Source: Nitrosomonadales bacterium
Lineage (GTDB): Bacteria; Pseudomonadota; Gammaproteobacteria; Burkholderiales; Gallionellaceae
Length of the DNA: 36,691 nucleotides
Assembly: GCA_016195965.1 (NCBI GenBank)
Contig: JACPYR010000023.1
Coordinates: forward strand, 1 to 36,691
Reading direction: 5' to 3'
Positions within the stretch are counted from its first letter, which is position 1; each line of letters begins with the position of its first letter. Below, in pieces: positions 24,435-31,527 of the stretch. The notes below the pieces were generated by a model. The model made no database searches and had not been told where the DNA came from. It was given only the letters and a program-made list of their open reading frames with translations. A program made the translations under genes and the position numbers.

Positions 24435-24464
24435 ACGAAAACACCCACCTGGTTGCGGTGGGTG
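24435..24464 (-). terminator. Rho-independent terminator of the NPC-repeat cytochrome operon
   Basis: On the minus strand CACCCACC, a 7-base loop, and GGTGGGTG form an 8-base stem followed by TTTTCGTTT. It lies 37 bases after the cytochrome stop and separates it from the sigma operon. Confidence 0.8.
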
Positions 24465-24500
24465 GGAGATGAGCGGGTTGGCGATAGTTAAGTTATCTGT

Positions 24501-25139
24501 TTAATGAATTTCTGCGGCACAAGGGTTTTTCGGTGGGCAGGGATTTTGGGCTGCACATGGATTTTTTGCTGCGCATGGGTTTCTGTTCGGTTTGAATCCT
24601 TTTTGCAACGAAGCCGTGTAAGCTGTCAACGCTGCGAGTTCCTTACTGTTCCAAGGTAAAGGTTTAGCCGCCATCGGTACTACCATGCAGAATTGCACCA
24701 TCTCATTGAGATGTACCGCCTTGACGTTGGCTCGGTCATGCGTCATTTGTACGAAATGCGGATATGGCTGGGCAAAGGTATTCTGGAATGCACCGTAATC
24801 CTGATGACAAGTGTTACAGGACATGCCGTTGCTGCTCAGCGTCGTATCTTTGAACAATTTCTCTCCATAGGAGACCAACTTTGTTTGGTCGCCACGGTAG
24901 GGACGGTAATGTTTCGGACGCAGCACCAGCCCGGTGTCCACTCGATCCGCTATTGCAGCTGCACATGGATTCTTCGCTGCACATGGATTCTTCGCTGCGC
25001 AGGGGTTCATGCGCGTCGCGCCTGAACGGGGCGCACAAGGGTTGGAAGCACGGCATGGTGCAGCGAGAGCCATGCCGCTCAATGATAAAGTCAGCGCACC
25101 GGATGAAATCAGTGCCTTGGCAAGCATCGTTTGTTTCAT
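24501..25139 (-). CDS. Secreted c-type cytochrome with NPCAAK repeats
   Basis: 212 aa from the ATG at 25139. It has a signal peptide (about 1-27, ending ALA-APC). Residues 33-61 contain four NPC units (NPCAPR, two NPCAAK, NPCAA). A heme-binding CNTCH lies at 108-112 within a region resembling single-heme cytochrome c. The C-terminus has four more units (NPCAAK, NPCAAQ, NPCPPK, NPCAAE). I know of no named family with these repeats. The two repeat blocks flank the heme domain, suggesting metal, thiol or disulfide chemistry in the periplasm. A paralogous repeat protein is at 34373. Only one heme motif is visible. Confidence 0.85.
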   Translation of the reverse strand: MKQTMLAKALISSGALTLSLSGMALAAPCRASNPCAPRSGATRMNPCAAKNPCAAKNPCAAAIADRVDTGLVLRPKHYRPYRGDQTKLVSYGEKLFKDTTLSSNGMSCNTCHQDYGAFQNTFAQPYPHFVQMTHDRANVKAVHLNEMVQFCMVVPMAAKPLPWNSKELAALTAYTASLQKGFKPNRNPCAAKNPCAAQNPCPPKNPCAAEIH

Positions 25140-25159
25140 GTTGGCTCCCTTATTGTGTA

Positions 25160-25285
25160 TTAAGCGAAGAACCAATAGGCAGCAATGCCAGCCGCGACCA
25201 GCACAACTACCATCATCATTTTTTCGTGTGCGCACATGCCATGTTTGGCCTCGCAAGCACTATTCATTTTGCACATCATGGACAT
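25160..25285 (-). CDS. 41-aa Cys/Met/His-rich membrane peptide
   Basis: Starts at the ATG at 25285 with an AGGAGG ribosome site. Residues 1-22 (MSMMCKMNSACEAKHGMCAH then EK) are rich in Met, Cys and His, and residues 23-40 form one membrane helix ending YWFFA. Such an N-terminus could bind a soft metal such as copper. It lies 20 bases upstream of the cytochrome and just after an ECF-type promoter, so it is the first gene of that operon. I know of no family name, and it is easily missed by gene callers. Confidence 0.7.
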   Translation of the reverse strand: MSMMCKMNSACEAKHGMCAHEKMMMVVVLVAAGIAAYWFFA

Positions 25286-25338
25286 TTCAACCTCCTATCA
25301 GTAATTGGGAAAGTCACTCATTGCCGCAGTGACATGTG

Positions 25339-25367
25339 TTGGTCGTGCAGGGTGGCCAAACCTTACA
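25339..25367 (-). promoter_or_regulatory. ECF-type promoter of the 41-aa peptide/cytochrome operon
   Basis: On the minus strand TGTAAGGTTT (25367-25358) is followed after 12 bases by CGACCAA (25345-25339). It is 53 bases before the peptide ATG. It is back to back with a plus-strand copy of the same motif starting at 25381. Confidence 0.75.
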
Positions 25368-25380
25368 CAGAAAACTATTG

Positions 25381-25409
25381 TGTAAGGAATGATCGGGGAG
25401 TGCGACCAA
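25381..25409 (+). promoter_or_regulatory. ECF-type promoter of the thioredoxin-CcdA-HD-GYP operon
   Basis: TGTAAGGAAT (25381-25390) is followed after 12 bases by CGACCAA (25403-25409), 45 bases before the thioredoxin ATG. The two -35 boxes of this divergent pair are 13 bases apart. Confidence 0.75.
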
Positions 25410-25454
25410 TGTGAAAGTCAAACTCGACTGTTATTTCCACTAAGGAGATTCAAA

Positions 25455-25835
25455 ATGAAAGCGATTAGAAATTTGCTGATATTGCTGGCCGTGTTGTTCC
25501 CGTTGTTCGCTCATGCTGTCGGCGAACCGTATACGCAGGAAAAGCTCGATGCCTTGAACAAGGCGGGCAAACCGGCGTTGGTGTTCATCTATGCTGATTG
25601 GTGCCCTACCTGTAAGGCGCAGGACAAAATATTGGGCGAGCTGCTACCTACAGATGAATTCAAAGGCATCACCACGCTGCGCGTGAATTTCGATGCGCAA
25701 AAACCAGTGATACGCGCGTTCGGTGTCAAATATCAGAGCACACTTATCATCTTTAAGAACGGCAAGGAAGCCAGCCGGGTGACCGCCGAGACGGATCGCG
25801 AGCGTATTGCCGAACTGTTGCGCAAAGCGCTGTAG
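25455..25835 (+). CDS. Periplasmic thioredoxin-like protein
   Basis: 126 aa from the ATG at 25455, with an AAGGAG site. A signal peptide (about 1-21, LFPLFAHA) is followed by a thioredoxin fold with ADWCPTCKAQ, Cys50 and Cys53. The usual cis-Pro is replaced by the sequence YQSTLIIFKNG. It is probably a periplasmic reductase fed by the CcdA protein encoded eight bases downstream. The likely targets are the heme CxxCH of the divergent cytochrome or the cysteines of the NPC-repeat proteins, which is inference from shared promoters. Confidence 0.9.
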   Translation: MKAIRNLLILLAVLFPLFAHAVGEPYTQEKLDALNKAGKPALVFIYADWCPTCKAQDKILGELLPTDEFKGITTLRVNFDAQKPVIRAFGVKYQSTLIIFKNGKEASRVTAETDRERIAELLRKAL

Positions 25836-25843
25836 GCGGCTCC

Positions 25844-26569
25844 ATGGAACTGAGCTTAACCAGTTATGGGCTGTCGTTTCTGGCAGGCATACTTTCTACG
25901 CTGTCACCTTGCGTGTTGCCGCTGGTGCCGATTTTGATGGGTTCGGCGGCTAGCACGCATCGCTTTGGCCCCCTCGCGTTGGTAGGTGGCTTGATGCTAG
26001 CGTTTTCCGCAATCGGCGTGGGGCTGGGCTCGCTGGGTGCCTCCACCGGATTGGAACAAGATACGCTGCGTATGGTTGGTGGTGTGTTACTGGTACTGTT
26101 CGGCACTGTTCTGCTCTCCAGCACATTGCAAGAATACTTCAGCGGCGCAATCAGTCGGATGGGCATGGGTCAGGGTTTGCTTTCCCGTTTCAATCTTAAC
26201 GGACTGCACGGGCAATTTCTGTTGGGCATGCTCCTCGGTATTGTATGGAGCCCGTGCGTCGGCCCAACGCTGGGTGTGGCAATTACACTTGCCAGCCAAG
26301 GACAGGCATTGATACAGGTAGGTGCGGTAATGCTAATGTTTAGCTTGGGCGCAGCCTTGCCGTTGCTGGTCATCGGTATACTGTCGCGTGAGGTGATGGG
26401 AAAGTGGCGTAGCCGCATGCTGGAGGCTGGGCAAGTTGCCAAGAAAATTTTTGGCGCTGCGCTGCTATTGATTGGTATGCTGATCTTGTTGGGTGCAGAC
26501 AAGTCTTTCGAAAAGTGGGCGGTGAATGCGATGCCCGATTGGCTGGTGACATTAACCAGTCGCTTCTGA
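25844..26569 (+). CDS. ccdA: CcdA-type thiol-reduction membrane protein
   Basis: 241 aa with six membrane segments. Each half carries one cysteine in a conserved proline-rich motif: Cys23 (LSPCVLPLVP) and Cys138 (WSPCVGPTLG). These are the two redox cysteines of CcdA, which passes electrons from cytoplasmic thioredoxin to periplasmic thiol proteins. It follows the secreted thioredoxin by eight bases and precedes an HD-GYP gene by 21 bases. It would supply reducing power for periplasmic cysteine proteins such as the NPC-repeat cytochrome. Identification is firm at family level. Confidence 0.92.
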   Translation: MELSLTSYGLSFLAGILSTLSPCVLPLVPILMGSAASTHRFGPLALVGGLMLAFSAIGVGLGSLGASTGLEQDTLRMVGGVLLVLFGTVLLSSTLQEYFSGAISRMGMGQGLLSRFNLNGLHGQFLLGMLLGIVWSPCVGPTLGVAITLASQGQALIQVGAVMLMFSLGAALPLLVIGILSREVMGKWRSRMLEAGQVAKKIFGAALLLIGMLILLGADKSFEKWAVNAMPDWLVTLTSRF

Positions 26570-26590
26570 CTAGAGAATCTAGGAGGTGTT

Positions 26591-27430
26591 ATGGCAGAAA
26601 AAGAATCGTTGTTGAACACATTGCTCGGCCTGTCGATGATCGTTGAAGCACGAGACCCGTATACTGGCGGCCACTTGTGGCGTGTCTCCCAGTTCTCGAA
26701 ACTGCTGGCGCAGCAGGCCGGGCTTTCGCGCCGTGATGTTGCGTTGTGCGAGATCGGCGGTTTTCTGCATGATCTCGGCAAGATCGGCGTACCTGATGCT
26801 ATCCTCAACAAACCTGATCGATTGACCGATGCCGAATATGATGTGATCAAAACTCACCCCAGTGTGGGCGGTCGTCTGCTGGCCAGTCATCCGCTTGCCG
26901 ACCTAGCGATGGAAGCAGTGGTCGGGCATCACGAGCGTCCGGACGGTAAGGGCTATCCGCATGGCCTTGCCGGAGAAGTCATTCCCGAAGTCGCACGCAT
27001 CGTCAGTATCGCCGATGCCTTCGATGCTATGACCAGCACCCGCCCTTACCGCAAGGGTCTGCCAATGGAAAAGGCATTGAGCATTATCGGCAATGAAGTC
27101 AGTACGCAATTTGATATTCTGCTCGGCAAGCACTTTTTAGCGTTGCGTCCCTCTGAACAACTCGCCCATATCGTCGGCCACAGCGAGTCCGGCCTACCGC
27201 TGCAAAGCTGTCCTTCATGCAGTAGCCCCATCGCGTTACGACGTAAACAGCATGACGGTGATTACATTTATTGCCGTGCCTGTGGAGGAGAGTCGCGTCT
27301 GCACAAGATTGGCGACTCTTTCAAGCTGGAAATGACTGGGCAGATGGGCGATGCCAGCGTGCTAACCCCTGACAGCGACTCAGATTTGATCGGTTCGATG
27401 GTGGAGGAAATTGCGCCTATCGTGCTGTGA
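26591..27430 (+). CDS. HD-GYP phosphodiesterase with C-terminal zinc ribbon
   Basis: 279 aa. The HD pair is His60-Asp61 (FLHDLGKIGVP), and the GYP motif HHERPDGKGYP is at 113-123. These are the metal and substrate residues of c-di-GMP phosphodiesterases. After the domain comes a four-cysteine ribbon (Cys207, Cys210, Cys228, Cys231; CPSC and CRAC). No sensor domain precedes the HD-GYP domain. The gene ends the thioredoxin-CcdA operon, so c-di-GMP turnover is transcriptionally tied to thiol delivery. The zinc ribbon may sense redox or metal state; that is a guess. Confidence 0.9.
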   Translation: MAEKESLLNTLLGLSMIVEARDPYTGGHLWRVSQFSKLLAQQAGLSRRDVALCEIGGFLHDLGKIGVPDAILNKPDRLTDAEYDVIKTHPSVGGRLLASHPLADLAMEAVVGHHERPDGKGYPHGLAGEVIPEVARIVSIADAFDAMTSTRPYRKGLPMEKALSIIGNEVSTQFDILLGKHFLALRPSEQLAHIVGHSESGLPLQSCPSCSSPIALRRKQHDGDYIYCRACGGESRLHKIGDSFKLEMTGQMGDASVLTPDSDSDLIGSMVEEIAPIVL

Positions 27431-27533
27431 GCTGCAAATCATTGGTTTATTCGTTGCACGCTGATCATAGAATTATTTCCACCAACATCGGAACCAAGAG
27501 TTTGCGCTGTTCCTTTTTCTTGTCTTGAGCTTA

Positions 27534-28019
27534 CTACCCTGCCAAAACAGTGCCGTTCTTACCGATGCGTTTCCCTGTGCGGCAGTGGGTATTGAGTCCG
27601 TCTAAAACGTCGCCGAGCATTTTTTTCATCATGGGTTTCATCATAATCGGCCCCATGATTTTTCCCGGCAAACCCCATTTCATTTCGAACTCCCCATGCA
27701 GGGTCAGGCGGGTGGTATTTGAACCGGCTTCTTCGAGGTCAAACCGGATCACGGCTTTCTTGACCGGCATGGTGCCATCGCGTAGCGCGACGGTCATGGA
27801 TTTTCCTTCCTGCCATCCGGTGATCTCTTCCTCTACCTGGCCTTTCCCTTCATAGAAAACACAGGTTCTTTTTGCGCCGAGGCCGCATTGTCTGCTGCCG
27901 ATCAGCGACGATTTCTCCACCATGGGGTGGAATATGTGGACGTTGCCGAAGTCGGAGAGTTTTTCCCACACGACCGCTTTAGGGGCGTCCAATACTTTCT
28001 CGATAACGAATGTAGTCAT
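27534..28019 (-). CDS. SRPBCC family protein
   Basis: 161 aa with a START-like fold: FVIEKVLDAPKAVVWEKLSD at the start, then VEEEITGWQEGKSMTVALRD and a long C-terminal helix. SRPBCC proteins bind hydrophobic ligands and include polyketide cyclases. It follows the AhpD-like gene at 28088 on the same strand after a hairpin, so it belongs to the TetR-controlled unit. No ligand is visible. Confidence 0.85.
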   Translation of the reverse strand: MTTFVIEKVLDAPKAVVWEKLSDFGNVHIFHPMVEKSSLIGSRQCGLGAKRTCVFYEGKGQVEEEITGWQEGKSMTVALRDGTMPVKKAVIRFDLEEAGSNTTRLTLHGEFEMKWGLPGKIMGPIMMKPMMKKMLGDVLDGLNTHCRTGKRIGKNGTVLAG

Positions 28020-28051
28020 GATTTATCCTCGTAAAATTGATTTCGTCCGGT

Positions 28052-28080
28052 GGTGGCTCAATCACAACTATTGAGCCACC
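28052..28080 (-). repeat. Hairpin between AhpD-like and SRPBCC genes
   Basis: GGTGGCTCAAT and ATTGAGCCACC form a perfect 11-base stem with a 7-base loop. No T-run follows on either strand. It is probably a processing or attenuating stem between the two genes. Confidence 0.6.
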
Positions 28081-28087
28081 TCGTTTA

Positions 28088-28645
28088 TTAAGCAGCTATC
28101 TTGCCTTCTGCCATCTCAACGAATTCCGGGTTGGGAACCGCTCCAGCCAAGTGATTGCAGTAATTGGTCATGGTTTTCAATGCCACCCCCATCACCACTT
28201 CAAATACCTGTGCCTTGGTGTAACCGGCTGCGAGAAAGGCCTGCACATCGCTTTCTTGAAGCCAGCCTTTTTCCTCCACGAGCTTGCGGGTAAAGTCGCG
28301 CAGGGCATTTAGTTTTCTATCCGGCAAAGGTGTCAGAGAAATCGTGGCTTGCAAAATCTCGGCATCCATTTTTGCCATGCGTCCCATCGCGGTGTGGACG
28401 GTCTTGCAATAGCTGCAGCCGTTGAGCGCGCTGACCGTCAACAGGACAATTTGTTGTTCCTGTGGGGTGAGCGTGGTCTTATCGAATGCGCCCGAAAGAT
28501 TCAGCACGGCATCCAGTGCCAATGGCGTTTCAGCCACATATGAGGCGAGGTTTGGAATAAAGCCGTACTTAGCTTTCACTTTTGCCAGCACTTCGGCGGC
28601 ACCCGGAGGCGCGGTTTGATCGGTATGTTGGGTAAATAGACTCAT
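28088..28645 (-). CDS. AhpD-like carboxymuconolactone decarboxylase family protein (second copy)
   Basis: 185 aa. CSYCKTVHT (Cys77, Cys80, His84) is at the same positions as in the paralogue at 21974, with the same PQEQQIVL helix and the KYGFIPNLASYV N-terminal pattern. It lacks the C-terminal Cys pair of that paralogue. It diverges from a TetR gene with a shared operator between them. It is a peroxidase-like or redox helper, function not proved. Confidence 0.9.
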   Translation of the reverse strand: MSLFTQHTDQTAPPGAAEVLAKVKAKYGFIPNLASYVAETPLALDAVLNLSGAFDKTTLTPQEQQIVLLTVSALNGCSYCKTVHTAMGRMAKMDAEILQATISLTPLPDRKLNALRDFTRKLVEEKGWLQESDVQAFLAAGYTKAQVFEVVMGVALKTMTNYCNHLAGAVPNPEFVEMAEGKIAA

Positions 28646-28696
28646 GTTGACTCCTGAAAGTTGAATAAGGATTATTGACTAGCTAACCAGCACAAG

Positions 28697-28755
28697 TTGA
28701 CTGGTTGGTCTAGTATAATGCGCAATTGACCGACCGGTCAACTTGTTGCTATAAT
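28697..28755. promoter_or_regulatory. Overlapping divergent promoters with TetR operators
   Basis: TTGACCGACCGGTCAA (28726-28741) is a palindrome with 7-base arms and a 2-base centre. It contains the -35 boxes of both promoters: rightward TTGACC at 28726 with TATAAT at 28750 (18-base spacer), leftward TTGACC at 28741-28736 with TATACT at 28717-28712 (18-base spacer). A second, imperfect copy (TTGACTGGTTGGTCTA) is at 28697-28712 over the leftward -10 area. TetR binding would block both promoters. Confidence 0.75.
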
Positions 28756-28787
28756 AGTCCATAAATTTCAAGCAAAGAGGTGGTGTC

Positions 28788-29390
28788 ATGACAACAGCAA
28801 TCCCATCCGATACGCATGGACGGCTGCTTCAGGCAACAACAAGGCTGATGTGGGAGCGGAGTTTTCAAGCAGTCAGCGTGGATGATTTATGCGCACGTGC
28901 CGAAGCCAAGAAGGGCAGCTTCTATCATTTTTTTCCCTCGAAGATCGATCTGGCGATAGCTGCTATCGAAAATTCTTGGGAACAAACCCGACGGGGTGTC
29001 TTTGAGCCGATATTTGGCGACGGCAGTAGCGGACTGGCTCAACTGCAACGCCTGATAGACATGATAGACGAGTATCAATCCTATCTCGCCACCGAGAAAG
29101 GTGCGTATCTGGGATGCCCATTTGGCAATCTGGGACAGGAAATGGCGCGGCAGGATGATCGGATACGGGTCACACTGCAAAAAATTTTCGATGCGCATTG
29201 CGGCTATCTTGAAGCTGCCCTCACCCGTGCCGAGCAAGCGGGTGAAATTCAAGCGGGCAATAACCGAGAGCGCGCGAAAAAAATATTTGCGCTGCTTGAG
29301 GGCGCGTTCCTAATGGGGAAGGTGGCAAATGATCCGCAGGTTTTCCGCAGTATTGCCCCGGCGGTGATGTTGATTGCTGCCAGCGAGTAG
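28788..29390 (+). CDS. TetR family regulator
   Basis: 200 aa. The N-terminal helix-turn-helix (residues about 10-55, SFQAVSVDDLCARAEAKKGS, then YHFFPSKIDLA) is of TetR type. The rest is a helical ligand domain resembling the TetR_C group of YcdC/AcuR-like regulators, with one CPFGN motif at about residues 109-113. It is divergent from the AhpD-like and SRPBCC genes, with a palindrome in the shared promoter. It probably represses both itself and that unit until an electrophile or oxidised ligand binds. Confidence 0.93.
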   Translation: MTTAIPSDTHGRLLQATTRLMWERSFQAVSVDDLCARAEAKKGSFYHFFPSKIDLAIAAIENSWEQTRRGVFEPIFGDGSSGLAQLQRLIDMIDEYQSYLATEKGAYLGCPFGNLGQEMARQDDRIRVTLQKIFDAHCGYLEAALTRAEQAGEIQAGNNRERAKKIFALLEGAFLMGKVANDPQVFRSIAPAVMLIAASE

Positions 29391-29458
29391 CGTTTCCTTG
29401 TTATTGGGGGAATGAAGGTATGGCAGGCGAAGTGCCAAAATCTGGTGGAAGAACGCAG

Positions 29459-29884
29459 CTACGAATCTCTTGCTGCCTGCCAGTTTTCCCGTACTTTGGC
29501 GACAAAGCCGTCGCGGTCTGCCGCCATGGCTTTAATCGTTTCCTTTGGCGCGTCGGTTTGTTCATTTCTTGCCGACCAGAGGATCATTTCGACCAGCATG
29601 GGGGCGAGATCGATGCCGCGTGCGGTGAGGCGGTAGATAAATTTTCTGGCATCGGCTGGGTCGCGGCGTTTTTCGATGAGGTTAGCTGCTTCCAGTTTTT
29701 GCAATCTATCTGACAATATATTGGTGGCGATGCCTTCACCTGCATTGAGAAATTCGTTGTACGTGGAACGCCCGAAAAACATGAGGTCGCGCACGATCAG
29801 TAATGACCAGGTGTCACCCAGGGTTTCCAGCAACACATTGATAGGGCATCCGGAACGGAGCGAAGAGGAGGTTTTTTCTTTCAT
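29459..29884 (-). CDS. HxlR family regulator
   Basis: 141 aa from the ATG at 29884. The winged helix has GCPINVLLETLGDTWSLLIV, where the N-terminal Cys (Cys12) aligns with the redox cysteine used by several HxlR/HypR sensors, and GEGIATNILSDRLQKLEAAN. It diverges from a SnoaL-like gene, and two TTGC-type palindromes lie in between. It likely controls that gene and itself. Confidence 0.9.
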   Translation of the reverse strand: MKEKTSSSLRSGCPINVLLETLGDTWSLLIVRDLMFFGRSTYNEFLNAGEGIATNILSDRLQKLEAANLIEKRRDPADARKFIYRLTARGIDLAPMLVEMILWSARNEQTDAPKETIKAMAADRDGFVAKVRENWQAARDS

Positions 29885-29905
29885 GCGTAAAGGATAGGCA
29901 TATCG

Positions 29906-29950
29906 CTTGCACAATGCAAGTTAATTGCTATAATACTTGCAAGCGGCAAG
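29906..29950. promoter_or_regulatory. HxlR operator pair around the SnoaL-like promoter
   Basis: CTTGCACAATGCAAG (29906-29920) and CTTGCAAGCGGCAAG (29936-29950) are two inverted repeats 30 bases apart. A rightward promoter TTGCAC (29907) with TATAAT (29929), 16-base spacer, lies between and inside them. Binding of the HxlR protein here would block RNA polymerase. Confidence 0.65.
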
Positions 29951-30004
29951 TGAATTATTTGTTTTTGTTGCTGCGAATACATTTCATTTCACAAGGAGAT
30001 AACC

Positions 30005-30355
30005 ATGAAACCAGTTATGAATACCGTTGGTGCATTTTACAGTGCATTGGCGCAGCGCGATGCAAAAGCACTGCGCGCCGTTCTTTCCGATGATTTTTCT
30101 TTCCGGGGGCCGATGATGCAATTCGACGAACCGGATGCTTTTACGAAGATGATGATTTCGTTCCCGTTCGAGGCGACGGCTTCCGGTTCGCGCTTTATTG
30201 TGGATGGCAATAATGTCGCACATATCTTTCGCTGGGATGTGTCCGCTCCGGCAAAAGCGGAAATCCCGATGTGCGAAATCCTTACCGTGGCGAAGGGGAA
30301 GATACAGCGCAGCGAACTCTTCTTTGATACAAAGCTGTTTCCATCAGGACAATAA
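30005..30355 (+). CDS. SnoaL-like/NTF2-fold protein
   Basis: 116 aa. VGAFYSALAQRDAKALRAVL, then LSDDFSFRGPMMQFDEPDAF, is the SnoaL-like opening of the NTF2 fold. The end (GKIQRSELFFDTKLF) is the last strand of that fold. It is the first gene after the HxlR promoter and is followed at two bases by a broken haloalkane dehalogenase gene. Substrate is unknown. Confidence 0.85.
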   Translation: MKPVMNTVGAFYSALAQRDAKALRAVLSDDFSFRGPMMQFDEPDAFTKMMISFPFEATASGSRFIVDGNNVAHIFRWDVSAPAKAEIPMCEILTVAKGKIQRSELFFDTKLFPSGQ

Positions 30356-30357
30356 TC

Positions 30358-31046
30358 ATGGGCGCAAAACCGAAATTCCAGATTCCATCGCCATCCTCTG
30401 CATTTCCGTTTGAAAGCCATTACGCCGAGGTCATGGGGCACCGGATTCAAATGAATTCGGCGATGACTGGGGTGGCTCGCTTGCGGCAAATTATGCGGTT
30501 CACCATCAGGATAACGTCCGGGGGCTTGCATTGATGGAATCCTTCCTGTGGCCGATGACCTGGGAAGATGATTTTTCCCCTGAATTCAGGATGCCGTTCA
30601 AGTTGATGAGGTCGCCTCTCGGCTACTTGTTTACCCAAGTGTTCAACATCATGACAAAGAAGTTGATTCCGGAACACTGTCCGATTTCGCCTGATTCACT
30701 GAATCATTACATCAATAGCTGTCCCACTGTCGCGTCGCGGAGGGCATTGGCTACCTTTCCCAAACTGCTCCCGGTAGAAGGAAAGCCCAAGGCCAGCCAT
30801 GATTTCTTCACGGAACTCCAGCGCGGATTGAAATCCTTCAAGACACCGGCGATGTGGATCAAGGCAACGCCGGGCGTGGTTCCATCGGATGACTATCCGC
30901 CGCAAAGAAAACGACTTGGTGAAGTGCAGGCGTTGATCCCCCATATGGTCATTAAGCAGTTCGGCCCTGGGCACCATTTTCTGGCTGAAGAGCGTCCGGA
31001 GAGGGTGGCAGAACTGGTGTCGGATTGGATCAACACAGAGGTGTAA
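30358..31046 (+). pseudogene. Haloalkane dehalogenase-like gene with internal deletion and frameshift
   Basis: The 5' part (30358-30534) reads FPFESHYAEVMGHRIQ, the start of haloalkane dehalogenases, then continues in a wrong frame. The correct frame resumes from about 30453, with GDDWGGSLAANYAVHHQ then LALMESFL, which aligns with the HDWG nucleophile region. The rest (30531-31046) keeps the C-terminus and its catalytic-His context (FGPGHHFLAEERPE). About 80 residues, including the oxyanion HGNP segment, are missing between these parts. The gene is therefore inactive as a dehalogenase unless the assembly is wrong. The nucleophile Asp and the C-terminal His survive. Confidence 0.78.
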
Positions 31047-31047
31047 C

Positions 31048-31449
31048 ATGGCGAAACAAATATCCGATCCCGACGAAACCCGCAACCTGCTTGAACGGGT
31101 ATGCACCATGCTTCCCGGCGTGAAAACGGAGGAAAAGCGCATGTTCGGTGGCGTCACCTTGATGCTCAACGGCAACATGCTTTGCTGTGCTTCAAAGAAA
31201 GGGCTGATGATACGCGTGGGTAAAGAGGCGGAATCGGAAGCATTGCGACTCCCTCATGCGCGTCCTTGCGATGGCGCTGGCCACAAAATGCCGGGCTTCA
31301 TCATGATAGACCACGAAGGGTTGAGAAAAGACCGCGATCTCGCTGCCGGAGTGGAGATGGCGTTGCGCCATGTGACAGCCTTACCTCCGAAAGAACCATC
31401 AGTGAAGGCAACATCGCGTCGCCCCAAGCTTGTCACACATCGACCATGA
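31048..31449 (+). CDS. TfoX N-terminal domain protein
   Basis: 133 aa. EEKRMFGGVTLMLNGNMLCC, the strand MIRVGKE and the motif MPGFIMIDHEGL are the TfoX-N pattern. TfoX regulates competence in gamma-proteobacteria, but single-domain TfoX-N proteins elsewhere are uncharacterised. It starts one base after the dehalogenase remnant and is probably co-transcribed with it. A basic tail (SRRPKLVTHRP) is present. Confidence 0.85.
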   Translation: MAKQISDPDETRNLLERVCTMLPGVKTEEKRMFGGVTLMLNGNMLCCASKKGLMIRVGKEAESEALRLPHARPCDGAGHKMPGFIMIDHEGLRKDRDLAAGVEMALRHVTALPPKEPSVKATSRRPKLVTHRP

Positions 31450-31527
31450 TGTCTCGTCATCGCGCATGCTCAAGAGGACACAATTCATGACTAATAGCAA
31501 AATAATACCGTAATTCGAGGAGGCAGC

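Noticed and set aside
24930..25020. CRISPR or short tandem DNA array from the repeated NPCAAK codons
   Set aside because: The 18-base repetition is coding repetition without spacers, and the same is true at 34380-34560.
24934..25332. Plus-strand frame of 132 codons opposite the cytochrome and 41-aa peptide
   Set aside because: It is the complement of the NPC repeats (AAHGFFAAHGFF pattern) and has no ribosome site.
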